Assembly: GCF_036250755.1 (NCBI RefSeq)
Contig: NZ_CP109583.1
Coordinates: forward strand, 8,302,001 to 8,366,000
Direction of reading: 5' to 3'
Length of the DNA stretch: 64,000 bases
DNA from: Streptomyces uncialis
GTDB lineage: Bacteria; Actinomycetota; Actinomycetes; Streptomycetales; Streptomycetaceae
The position numbers and the translations under genes were made by a program. The notes below the pieces were generated by a model, which was given only the letters and a program-made list of their open reading frames with translations, was not told the DNA's origin and searched no databases. Shown in pieces: positions 56,701 to 64,000 of the stretch. How positions within the stretch are numbered: the first letter of the stretch is position 1; the number at the start of each line of letters is the position of its first letter.

Positions 56701-56983
56701 GAACTGGGCACTGGACATCATGACCGGCGTACTGCGCCCGGTCGCCGAACTCGTCGTCACCCTGCCCTCCGGACGTCCCGGCCGCACCGCCGGTCCCTCC
56801 TTCGAACTCGGCACCGTCCCCCAGTACATCGCCCGGCCCGATGTGGCCGCCGCCTGGCTGGCCCGCGAGTTCGACGAGACCGCCTCCCTCGCCCGGGGCT
56901 GCCCCGCACTCACCCCCGCCGTGGCCGACCTCCTCGCCTTCATCGGCGACCGGCTGCGCACCATGGACCCCCGGGAGATGTGA
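53711..56983 (+). CDS. rebD: Chromopyrrolic acid synthase (RebD/StaD/VioB family)
   Basis: A 1,090-residue bisindole-forming enzyme that couples two indole-3-pyruvate imines to the chromopyrrolic acid skeleton; family members contain heme or iron. The N-terminal half starts with the typical VPRVHFAGAAVTRLPT and contains WNFGGNGHFWID. The C-terminal ferritin-like iminophenyl-pyruvate dimer synthase domain spans about residues 670-820, with AAAIELATMIQYLYAAYSV and the acidic/His cluster EEMMHFLAINNILMAM near 745. Length fits StaD (about 1,100) and RebD (about 1,010). Four-base overlap with the methyltransferase and one-base overlap with the next monooxygenase. Confidence 0.96.
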   Translation: MSVLDVPRVHFAGAAVTRLPTGPRSGLYDLATGRALTDDGPFPLERPAREYHDLLRARGERYEPDGTLTPDGRFSTTTGWNFGGNGHFWIDARVTGCEHAPGRAATDDPLVGRAVDLWGHFCDYTAGTVNRCRVLDVDPASPWTTTVMIGQLALGRLGRSHDVGYLLTGDVTGMSPPRWPNARYIDDVGPHPLADRFRRSVVHQFAVERGTGLHWLEGSADSPALTALRDLLDSGAADGLVVQLALSNMSTPTDNDQPDFWDLRGVLAPWHAHELRTYPAGRLLTGRRVRAAGHHAPLHNLTVRVDDEHVTANLVTALPVTGRAPLRGPGPTHRTGPLADLGDLQLRAADGTLVAVVRGADYLGAGYRRTGGVLTLDRIDGRTGEPAGPLRITAPDGTVLADEEETVVQSDEAALFLEHPNPRTGEDFAVQVPVRSYVRGRPARATGIRVQQYPNPRARPLDPAAQSPDARPADIPVTAFLAPGRADYTADSLLSTDEHGHGTLTLRGAAAGAALVLLLPAGEQPPADPAEPGSAARGYDHDDDLGYWPAAGSIAVRVLPDHWHLDDLPDSAITFPLVYRQALAPYELLYSFMSDEVLSLADEFKVETYARLIWHVSAPEHRDRTFYMPSTRDLSAPQIRLLLRYMLADEAKRQTPPVLVPPHRTPGTITTRDALLRALRQAAAIELATMIQYLYAAYSVPTHGAARHYVERGEWTPAQFLLACGEGPQTLSNGIRGSLTNVAREEMMHFLAINNILMAMGAPFQVPDIDFGTFNHRIDVPLEFSLEPLGLGSVQRFIALEQPHTLTQEIAGNDSTADGGTAYRYGSLSELYAAIRDGIQRVPGAFLVRKGRGGGEHHLFMRESVNAVHPDYQLEVDDVTSAVFAIDFVTEHGEGGSIPSVLPDEDSHFDTFLRISDALVHERAQGPNGRAVPWNPAYPVLRNPTLDLRSTAKDPVTHEPARRAMTVFNRSYALAMHLMVQHFGHSPDKSLRRSRLMNWALDIMTGVLRPVAELVVTLPSGRPGRTAGPSFELGTVPQYIARPDVAAAWLAREFDETASLARGCPALTPAVADLLAFIGDRLRTMDPREM

Positions 56984-58248
56984 TGAGCGGTCCGGCCCCC
57001 ATCCGCACCACCGTCTGCGTGGTCGGCGGCGGCCCCGCGGGCGCGATGCTCGGCCTGCTGCTGGCCCGCTCCGGCGTGGACGTCGTCGTCCTGGAGAAGC
57101 ACCACGACTTCCACCGCGACTTCCGCGGCGACACCGTCCACCCCGCCACCCTGCGCGTTCTCGACCAGCTCGGCCTCATCGACCGCTTCCACGCGCTCCC
57201 GCACCAGAAGGTCACCACCATCGGGGTGATCCAGGACGGCCACCGCATCGACATCGCGGACTTCAGCCGGCTACGGGTCCCCTACCCCTACATGGCCTTC
57301 GTCCCCCAATGGGACTTCCTCGACCTGATCACCGCCGAGAGCGCCCGCCACCCCGCGTACCGGCTGCTGATGGGCACCGCGGCCACCGGGGTGCTGCGCG
57401 ACACCGACGGCCGCGTCAGCGGCGTACGGACCCGGGGCCCCGACGGCGCCGCCGACCTCCGCTGCGCCCTGGTGGTCGCCGCCGACGGCCGCCACTCGGC
57501 GCTGCGGGCAGCGGTGGGCGCCCGGCCGAGACTCATCGGCTCCTCCCTCGACGTGGGCTTCTTCCGGATCTCCCGCCGGCCGACCGACCCCGACGAGGGC
57601 ATCTGCGTCCGGGTCGGCAACGGCAAGATCTTCGGCGCGACCGACCGCGGCACCTACTGGCAGATGTCCTACGAGACCACCCGAGGCGGCTTCGACCGGG
57701 TCAGGCGCGCGGGACTCGACGCGTTCCGCGCCGACCTCGCCGCACTGGTGCCCTTCCTCGCCGACCGGGTCCACGAACTGCGCTCCCTGGACGACATCAG
57801 CCTGCTGGAGGCCCGGATCGACCGGCTCGCCCGCTGGCACCGGCCCGGACTGCTGTTCATCGGGGACGCCGCGCACGCCATGTCCCCCGTCGCCGGGTTC
57901 GGCGTCAACCTCGCCGTCCAGGACGCCGTCGCCACCGCCAACGCGCTCTGCGCGCCCCTGCTGCGCGCCCAGCGCACCGGCGCCGCGTTCGACGACACCC
58001 TCCTCACCAAGGTCCGCCGGCGCAGACTGGTCGCCACCGCCCTCTCCCAGGGACTGCAACGCGCCACCCAGCGCTTCGGCATCGACACCACCCTCAACGG
58101 CTCAGGACAGCCGCCCGCGCCCCGGCTGTTCGAACGATTCCGGCCCGCACAGCTCCTGATGAGCAGGGTCATCGGGGTCGGCTTCCGCCCCGAACACATC
58201 CGCACTGCCCCGGCCCGCCCCGCCGACCACGAGAAGGACCCGACATGA
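56983..58248 (+). CDS. Third flavin monooxygenase (indolotryptoline X2-like)
   Basis: A 421-residue PHBH-type FAD monooxygenase without the C-terminal thioredoxin-like domain. FAD motif VCVVGGGPAGAMLGLLLARS near residue 12, DFRGDTVHPATLRVLDQLGL near 45, DG motif VAADGRHSALR near 165 and GD motif FIGDAAHAMSPVAGFGVN near 290. Shorter and clearly different from the other two flavin monooxygenases of the cluster. In cladoniamide/BE-54017-type pathways two such extra enzymes install the vicinal oxygens that precede rearrangement. Starts on the TGATG overlap with the synthase gene. Confidence 0.9.
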   Translation: MSGPAPIRTTVCVVGGGPAGAMLGLLLARSGVDVVVLEKHHDFHRDFRGDTVHPATLRVLDQLGLIDRFHALPHQKVTTIGVIQDGHRIDIADFSRLRVPYPYMAFVPQWDFLDLITAESARHPAYRLLMGTAATGVLRDTDGRVSGVRTRGPDGAADLRCALVVAADGRHSALRAAVGARPRLIGSSLDVGFFRISRRPTDPDEGICVRVGNGKIFGATDRGTYWQMSYETTRGGFDRVRRAGLDAFRADLAALVPFLADRVHELRSLDDISLLEARIDRLARWHRPGLLFIGDAAHAMSPVAGFGVNLAVQDAVATANALCAPLLRAQRTGAAFDDTLLTKVRRRRLVATALSQGLQRATQRFGIDTTLNGSGQPPAPRLFERFRPAQLLMSRVIGVGFRPEHIRTAPARPADHEKDPT

Positions 58249-59279
58249 GCGCAGCCGACCCCGGGGGGACCGGGCCCGCCCCGGCCGACCGGATGATGTC
58301 GATGATCACCGGCTACTGGGTGACCCAGATCGTCCGGACCGTCGCCGAGCTGTCGATCCCCGACCAGCTCGCCGAGGGCCCGCTGACGGCCGCCGAACTC
58401 GCCGCGCGGATCGACGCCGACCCCGACGCGGTCGCCCGGCTGCTGCGGGCGTGCGCGTCGCTGGGGCTCACCGAGGCGGACGACCGGCGCGCGTTCCACC
58501 GCACACCCCTGCTCGACACCCTGCGCGCCGGGACCCCGCACTCCCTGCGGACGATCGCGCTGGTCCACGGCTCACCCGGCCACTGGCTGCCCTGGGGTCT
58601 GCTCCCCGACGCCGTACGGTCGGGGACCCCGCAGACCGGGGCCGCCCTCGGCCACGACATCTGGGCCCACTTCCTCGCCCACCCCGAGGAAGGCGAACGC
58701 TTCGCGACCTCCATGACCGAACTGACCGCCGGGCTCGCCGAGGAGGTCGCCGCCCTGATCGACACGGACGGCGTCGGGGTCGCCGTGGATGTGGGGGGCG
58801 CGAACGGCGCGCTGGTGCACGCGCTGCTGCGCGGCGACCCACGACCGCGCGGGGTGGTCGTGGACCTGCCCGCCGTCGAGGAATCCGCCCGCGCCGAAGC
58901 GCGCGAGGCGGGACTCGCCGACCGGGTCACCGTGGTCGGCGGTTCCTTCTTCGACCCGCTGCCCCGGGGCGACCTCTTCCTGCTCAAGGCGGTCCTGCAC
59001 AACTGGGACGACGACGCCTGCACGGCCATCCTGCGCAACTGCCGCGCCGCGCTGAACCCGGGGGGCCGGGTGATCGTGGTGGAGATGCCCCTGGGCCCGC
59101 TCGGCGAGCCCGGCTTCGCCCCCCTCCTGGACCTCAACATGCTCGCGGTCCTCCCGGGCCGCGAACGCGACCTCCCGCACTACGACGCCCTCTTCGCGGC
59201 CGCCGGCCTGCGCCGCACGGGGATCACCCCCACCCGTTCCCCCCAGCGGCTCATCACCGCGGTAGCGGCCGGGAGCTGA
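58245..59279 (+). CDS. O-methyltransferase with dimerisation domain
   Basis: A 344-residue plant-type/polyketide-type O-methyltransferase (family 2). An N-terminal winged-helix dimerisation region (YWVTQIVRTVAELSIPDQLA near residue 24) precedes the SAM domain with VDVGGANGALVHALL near 180 and the catalytic histidine in LKAVLHNWDDD near 251. It probably methylates a hydroxyl of the oxidised indolotryptoline core; in cladoniamides such O-methylation is reported to stabilise the product. ATGA overlap with the monooxygenase gene; last gene of the operon, followed by a hairpin. Confidence 0.92.
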   Translation: MSAADPGGTGPAPADRMMSMITGYWVTQIVRTVAELSIPDQLAEGPLTAAELAARIDADPDAVARLLRACASLGLTEADDRRAFHRTPLLDTLRAGTPHSLRTIALVHGSPGHWLPWGLLPDAVRSGTPQTGAALGHDIWAHFLAHPEEGERFATSMTELTAGLAEEVAALIDTDGVGVAVDVGGANGALVHALLRGDPRPRGVVVDLPAVEESARAEAREAGLADRVTVVGGSFFDPLPRGDLFLLKAVLHNWDDDACTAILRNCRAALNPGGRVIVVEMPLGPLGEPGFAPLLDLNMLAVLPGRERDLPHYDALFAAAGLRRTGITPTRSPQRLITAVAAGS

Positions 59280-59435
59280 CCCCCGGCCGCTACCGGACCG
59301 GGTCCCCTGGGAAGGCCAGGACCCCGCGCCCGGTGCGGGGGACCAGCACCGGACCGGGGCCCCGGGGCGGCGACCACCCCGCGCCCGGTGAAGGCGACCC
59401 GCGCGGGAACGGACGACGGCCACCGCCCCGAAGGC

Positions 59436-59468
59436 CCCGCCAGGGAACGCGGCTCGGCCCCTGGCGGG
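59436..59468. terminator. Ten-base-pair hairpin between convergent genes
   Basis: Perfect arms CCCGCCAGGG (59436-59445) and CCCTGGCGGG (59459-59468) with a 13-base loop, in the 212-base gap between the methyltransferase stop and the regulator stop. Likely bidirectional terminator. Confidence 0.7.
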
Positions 59469-59491
59469 CTCCCGGGGCGGGCGGCGGGGGC

Positions 59492-62437
59492 CTACTCGGC
59501 CCCGAACGGCGCCGGAGCCGTTCTCGCCCCCGGCGCACACACGATCCGGGTCAGATCCACCCGCGACTGGATCGCCAGCTTCCGGTAGATCTGCCGCAGA
59601 TGGAAACTCACCGTGTGCGGCGAGATGAACAGCTCACCGGCCACCTGCCGGTTCGTCAGCCCCCGGGCGACGAGCTGCGCCACCTTCTCCTCCGCCCCGG
59701 TGAGACTGTCCCAGCCGGTCTGGGGCCGGGCGACGAGATTCCAGTGCCGCCGCCGCACCCCGAGCCGCCGCAGCCGCCGCCGCACCCGCGCCGAGTCGCG
59801 TTTGGCGCCCAGCCCGTCGTACCCGGCCATGGCCGCGTTGAACGCGCCGATAGCCCCCTCCCGGTCGCCCCCGCACAGCAGCACGCCCAGATCCTCGGTG
59901 GCCGAGGCGACGGCCCAGGGGTCCCCGTACCCGTCGACGGCCCTGGCCAGCAGGGTCACATCGCCGGTCAGCAGGGCCCGCCCGTGCGCCGCCGCCGCAC
60001 CCGTCGCGGGCCGCGTCCGGGCCAGCGCCGCCACCTCCCCGGCGCAGTCCACGATCCGCGCCGCGAACTCCCGGTCCCCGGCGGCCAGCGCGGTACGGAC
60101 GCACCACGCCGTCGCCGACGGGTCCTCCAGCACCAGCCGTCGCCGCAGCCCTTCGTCGTGACGGGCGTCCCGCAGTACCTCCAGCGCTTGTTCGGCCCCC
60201 CTCCGCGCGGCCGTCACCTGCGCTGTGATCAGGCACCGCATGGCCCACCACGGGCGCGACGGCCCGCCGGGCACGGTGGCGGACTCCCAGTGGCCCTGCC
60301 GTTCCAGGGCCTCGGCCAGATCGCCCCGGCGCAGCGCCACGGCCACCAGCACGGCCCGCAGATGTGGTTCGCACAGCGGCATCCGGGCCGCGTCGGACGC
60401 GGCGATCCCGGCCCGCGCGAGCTGCTCGGCCTCGGCCAGGTCGCCCCGGGCGAAGCTCACCCAGGACCGCAACGCGAACTGCAACGGGTCCAGTACCCCG
60501 TTGGAGTCGGCGTCGATGGTGCGCCGGACCGCTTCGACCATGACCGCGGCCCCGTCGAGGTCGCGGAGCTTGATCAGGATCCACGCCGTGTTCCACAGGG
60601 AGTTGTTCTGCCAGATGCCGGTGCCGTCGTCACCGTGCGCGGGGGTGCGCTCCAGCAGGCCCAGCGACTCGTCGATCCGTCCGTCGCCCCACAGGGACAT
60701 CGCCCGGATGTTGCGGGCCGCCGTACACACGTCGCGTTCGTGGGCGGACTCGTCCTTCAGTACCTCGTCGGCCGCCGCCAGCGCGGCCCGTTCGTCGGTG
60801 TGGGACAGCATGGTGAGCCGCAGCAGCAGCGGCGACGGGCTGCCCTGGCCGGGGCCCGCCCCGTCCGCGGCCGGGTCCGGGGGCCCGCCCGCCGCGGCGT
60901 CGCACAGGATCCCCGGTACGGAGGCGGCCTCCCCGCGCAGCAGCAGCGCGGTCGCGAGCCAGGCCCGCAGCGGCCAGGTCCGGGCGTCCTGCCGGGCGCC
61001 GTCGCCGGGCCGGGCCGGATGCGCGCGCCGGTGTCCGGCGACCACGCGTTCGGCGACGTCCACCGCCCGGTGCAGACTGCCCGAGCGGACGAGCGCGGCG
61101 GTCGCCGTGGTGGCCAGCGCGATGTGCTCGGGCTGGGTCGGCGTGGTGATCTCCAGACCGCGCAGCGCGAGCGCGGCGGCGGCCTGCGGGGACACCGGGA
61201 GCAGTCGGTCCGCCGCCTCCCGGATGGTGGTGATGGCCTGGTCGTCGTCGGACTGGGCGCAGTGCACCAGATGCACCGCCGCGGCGGTGCCGTCCCCGAG
61301 CTGACCGAGGATCATGTTCGCCGCCTGCCGGTGCAGCAGGGACCGCATCAGCGGTGGAACGGTGCCCAGCACCGCGTACCAGATCGGTTCGCGGTGGAAG
61401 GAGAACTCCTCGGTGCCGCTGGTGAGAAGTCCCGCTGCCAGTGACTCCTGGAGCGGGCCGAGGAGTTGCACGGGTCGCTCGTCGGCCATCTCCGCCAGGT
61501 CGCGCGGCATGAAGGACGGACCGAGGACGGCCGCGACCTGGAGGAGCCGCTGGGTGCCGGGCGCGAGCCGGTCGAGCCGGTCGTGCATCAGCCGCAGGAA
61601 CGCGCGCGGCAGATGCGCCCCGGGGTCGGGGGCGACGGCGGAGGTGAAGCCGGAGGCGAGCGGTTCCGCGACGAGCGACACGGTGCCCCCGGTGATCCGC
61701 AGGCACTGCTCGTCCAGCAGACCGCGCACCAGCTCCACGATCGCCTGGGGGCTGCCGCCCAGGCTCTCGCCGAGGGCCCGTACGTCGTCGCTGGGACGGG
61801 CGCCCAGGAGGTCGCCCATCAGTTCGGTGACCGCCCGGTCGTCGAGCGCGTCGAGCTGCGGGAGCCATTCCGCCCGGTGGATGGTCAGGTTGCGCAGCAG
61901 GAGGCTGTTCGCGGACCGCGCGTCCTCCGTACGCATCGTGAGCAGCCACCGCACGGGAGCGGCCAGCAGTTTGAGCGCCAGTCCGCACAGGGTCCGCAGC
62001 TGCACCGGGTCGGCCCACTGCGCGTCGTCCACGAGTACGAGCACCGGGCCGCGCCGCAGCCCCGCGTCGATCTGGGCCTGGACCTGCACGGGGCCCGCCG
62101 GACGTACCGGGCGCGGCACCCGCGGGGCGACGGCCCGGCCCGCGCCGACGGCGGGCGAAGCCGCCTCCTCGCCGCGCCAGGCGCCCCCGGCGGAGCAGTC
62201 GATCACGGTGAAGCCGAGTCCCTCGGCGAGGGCGCCCGTCTCCTGGAGGAGCCGTGTCCTGCCGCTTCCCGCGGGGGATTCCAGGAGGGTGATGCCGCCT
62301 TGGCGGCTCTCGGCGGTCGCCCGCAACGAGGCGCGTATCTGCTCCAGATGGCCGTCGCGGCCACGGAGCGGACGGCCCACGGCCGGCGGGAACTGGGGGA
62401 CTGGGTCGTCAGGCTTTTCCAGGGTCTTCCCGTTCAT
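59492..62437 (-). CDS. Large ATP-binding LuxR-family regulator (LAL type)
   Basis: A 981-residue LAL regulator. N-terminal AAA-like ATPase with RPLRGRDGHLEQI, Walker A SPAGSGRTRLL near residue 54 and Walker B VLVLVDDAQWADP near 132; a long helical TPR-like middle; and a C-terminal LuxR HTH (LTGAEEKVAQLVARGLTNRQ, then VSFHLRQIYRKL) at about residues 912-966. Walker A has Arg in place of the usual Lys (GSGRT), so ATP use may be weak. The ATG at 62437 was chosen because AGGAGAG lies just before it. I saw no TTA codon in the frame. It is the likely pathway activator, as in related bisindole clusters. Confidence 0.93.
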   Translation of the reverse strand: MNGKTLEKPDDPVPQFPPAVGRPLRGRDGHLEQIRASLRATAESRQGGITLLESPAGSGRTRLLQETGALAEGLGFTVIDCSAGGAWRGEEAASPAVGAGRAVAPRVPRPVRPAGPVQVQAQIDAGLRRGPVLVLVDDAQWADPVQLRTLCGLALKLLAAPVRWLLTMRTEDARSANSLLLRNLTIHRAEWLPQLDALDDRAVTELMGDLLGARPSDDVRALGESLGGSPQAIVELVRGLLDEQCLRITGGTVSLVAEPLASGFTSAVAPDPGAHLPRAFLRLMHDRLDRLAPGTQRLLQVAAVLGPSFMPRDLAEMADERPVQLLGPLQESLAAGLLTSGTEEFSFHREPIWYAVLGTVPPLMRSLLHRQAANMILGQLGDGTAAAVHLVHCAQSDDDQAITTIREAADRLLPVSPQAAAALALRGLEITTPTQPEHIALATTATAALVRSGSLHRAVDVAERVVAGHRRAHPARPGDGARQDARTWPLRAWLATALLLRGEAASVPGILCDAAAGGPPDPAADGAGPGQGSPSPLLLRLTMLSHTDERAALAAADEVLKDESAHERDVCTAARNIRAMSLWGDGRIDESLGLLERTPAHGDDGTGIWQNNSLWNTAWILIKLRDLDGAAVMVEAVRRTIDADSNGVLDPLQFALRSWVSFARGDLAEAEQLARAGIAASDAARMPLCEPHLRAVLVAVALRRGDLAEALERQGHWESATVPGGPSRPWWAMRCLITAQVTAARRGAEQALEVLRDARHDEGLRRRLVLEDPSATAWCVRTALAAGDREFAARIVDCAGEVAALARTRPATGAAAAHGRALLTGDVTLLARAVDGYGDPWAVASATEDLGVLLCGGDREGAIGAFNAAMAGYDGLGAKRDSARVRRRLRRLGVRRRHWNLVARPQTGWDSLTGAEEKVAQLVARGLTNRQVAGELFISPHTVSFHLRQIYRKLAIQSRVDLTRIVCAPGARTAPAPFGAE

Positions 62438-64000
62438 GATCTCTCCTGCACGTGGGGGTGAGGGTTGAGTGCGTCGGGTGTTCCGTCGCCACGGGGCTCC
62501 GCCGGACGCTCCCGCCCGGCCGCCGGTACCGCGCACCACGGTCCGGGTACGGTGCCGGGCTGGTCCCGCCGGACCGGCTGCCCGGGACGCTGCCCGGGGA
62601 GGTCGAACGCTCTGGCCGACCGCCCTCGGTGTTCGGGTGCCACGGACATCGGGCACAGGGCGGTGGGCGCCGGGGGATTCGAATCCGGCGGCGCGTTCGT
62701 TGACACGTCATTGCGGCGGGTGCTGTCGACCATGTGCGCTGGTTCTCCGTGACGTCCGGTGCTGTTACCGACAGCCGTAGCCGTAACAAGTACCGGCTGC
62801 GTGAATGCTTCCCGTGGGATTCGGTCCGGTGAACAGGTGTGGGTAAGTCGGTGCGCATTCCTTGCCGGTCGGTGCAGCTTCCTCAGCATACGCACCGGTC
62901 AGCGACTCCGGGAAGGGTGAGTCCTGCGGGGCGGCTGTCGCACAAGGCATTACGGGCGCGATCTTCCGGACGGGGTCACGACATTCCGAGCTGGCGCATT
63001 TCATGTCGTCGGCGCGCCCCCTGGTTTGGAAGTCGGTATGCGGCGATCTGGCGCCAATGAACGGCTATGTGATGTGCCGTGGACAAAGCGGGCCGAGGGG
63101 CTGCCGGGGTGCCTGGGGGCGCGGCGTCGGCTGGGGGACGACGGGAGGAGCCGGTCGTGGGCGGCGGGCGCGGACGGCCGCAGTGGTGACCCTGGTCCGC
63201 GCGGGGGCCGGTCCGGTCCTGCCCCGCGGGCGTGGACGGGAGCCCGTGCGGCGCCCTTCGGTCCGAGGCGGATTCCCCCGGGACGTACCGGGCCGCGGTC
63301 ACGGGTTCCGGATGTCACCGGGGTGCGGAAGGGGCGTGGTCGGAGGGGGTGCGGAGTGGTACGGCAGGGGGTGGCGGGAAGGTATGGGCCGCGCGGCCCG
63401 GTGGTGGGCGGGATGACAGCGGGCGGGCGTCCGCCGCCGCGCCGGGCCGTCCGCCGGAGCGGTCAGGGAGGGGACACGACCGGACAGGAACGGGCGAACA
63501 GCCACCCGTAGCGGGCTTCGTGGGCGACATGTCCCCCTGTCCGGGGCAGCGTACGCCGGAGCGGCCGAGCGGGACGGAGCACGTTCCGGAGCGCCCGGCG
63601 TCACCTTCCTCCCCTCCGGTGCCGCGCACGCCCCGCCGTGGCGGTCCGGAACTCCCCGGTCGGGGCGCGATTCGCGGTTTCCGGTGCCCCGTCGCCGTGT
63701 CGCCGGGAGGGGGTGATCCGTCGGGGCGCCCGGACGGTCACGGTGGTGTCGGCGTGCGGCTCCGTCGGTCCGGTAGGCGTACCCCCGCGCGCAAGCGCCG
63801 GTGATTCGCTCTCCCCGCACATCAACGCTCCCCCGCCGGACGCCACGCGCCCCCTGTGGTGCCCCTGGCCGTCACGGCCGCGGACGCGTCTGCCCGCTGC
63901 CGCAGCCGGGACTCCGGGGGCGCAAAGGGAATGCGTCTCCATGGGGTGATGGCCGGGAATCCGTTCGTTCCGGCCATCGGGACAATCCGTCTGACCGTTT
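62438..64000. other. 1.56-kb stretch without a recognisable gene
   Basis: Several long frames exist on both strands, but none shows protein family features or a ribosome site with consistent codon use. The part 62690-63060 is less GC-rich and includes a TTGACA at 62700, consistent with promoters for the regulator or an outward gene. The stretch probably contains the right border of the bisindole cluster. Confidence 0.5.
62763..62788. promoter_or_regulatory. Inverted repeat upstream of the LuxR regulator
   Basis: TGTTAC (62763-62768) and GTAACA (62783-62788) separated by 14 bases, in the AT-richer zone about 330 bases before the regulator start. Could be a binding site; no partner is known. 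Confidence 0.35.

Noticed and set aside
58451..61444. A 997-codon plus-strand frame at the methyltransferase/regulator junction
   Set aside because: It crosses the methyltransferase out of frame and then runs antisense to the LuxR regulator; no motif is present.
62862..63416. Possible 184-codon gene after the regulator
   Set aside because: No ribosome site, no recognisable domain, and the second half is Gly/Arg-rich as in random GC-rich frames.

Overview
The window is very GC-rich, genes are tightly packed with frequent ATGA/GTGA overlaps and many GTG starts, and many of the proteins are typical of Streptomyces, so the source is almost certainly a Streptomyces (or very close actinomycete) chromosome. 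No tRNA, rRNA, CRISPR array or intact mobile element was seen.

Region 1 (about 1-29,480) looks like a large catabolic island. A minus-strand operon encodes a two-subunit 2-oxoacid:ferredoxin oxidoreductase, its ferredoxin, a HyuA/HyuB (hydantoinase / acetone-carboxylase family) pair and an acyl-CoA ligase cut by the left edge. Beside it are a Rieske oxygenase, VOC and SnoaL-like proteins, an LsrF/FbaB-type aldolase, an aldo/keto reductase, an FGGY kinase, a zinc dehydrogenase and an amidohydrolase. A plus-strand set follows: aldehyde dehydrogenase, VOC protein, GntR/FCD regulator, cupin, VOC protein, a complete BMP-type ABC importer, a quinone-reductase-like dehydrogenase and a TSUP permease. 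Together they read as import and oxidative/CoA-dependent breakdown of one unidentified, probably cyclic, substrate under GntR control.

Region 2 (about 29,550-41,350) is a mixed segment: a stand-alone divergent chorismate synthase, three 141-142-bp tandem repeats, an M20 amidohydrolase, a PucR-type regulator, a TetR regulator divergent from a RibD-like reductase, an enoyl-CoA hydratase, a decayed 1.3-kb stretch with a nonsense-mutated zinc-ribbon gene, a secreted NlpC/P60 hydrolase next to a BlaI/M56 pair, and an MHS-type transporter.

Region 3 (41,781-62,437) is the highlight: a complete bisindole gene cluster. It has a tryptophan halogenase and flavin reductase, an antiporter, L-tryptophan oxidase (RebO type), chromopyrrolate synthase (RebD type), RebC-type monooxygenase and RebP/StaP-type P450, which together make a chlorinated indolocarbazole core. 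Two further flavin monooxygenases and two methyltransferases are present and no glycosyltransferase. That combination matches the indolotryptoline family (BE-54017, cladoniamide, borregomycin), where the indolocarbazole is oxidatively rearranged, rather than rebeccamycin or staurosporine. A large ATP-binding LuxR regulator closes the cluster. The last 1.56 kb holds no recognisable gene.
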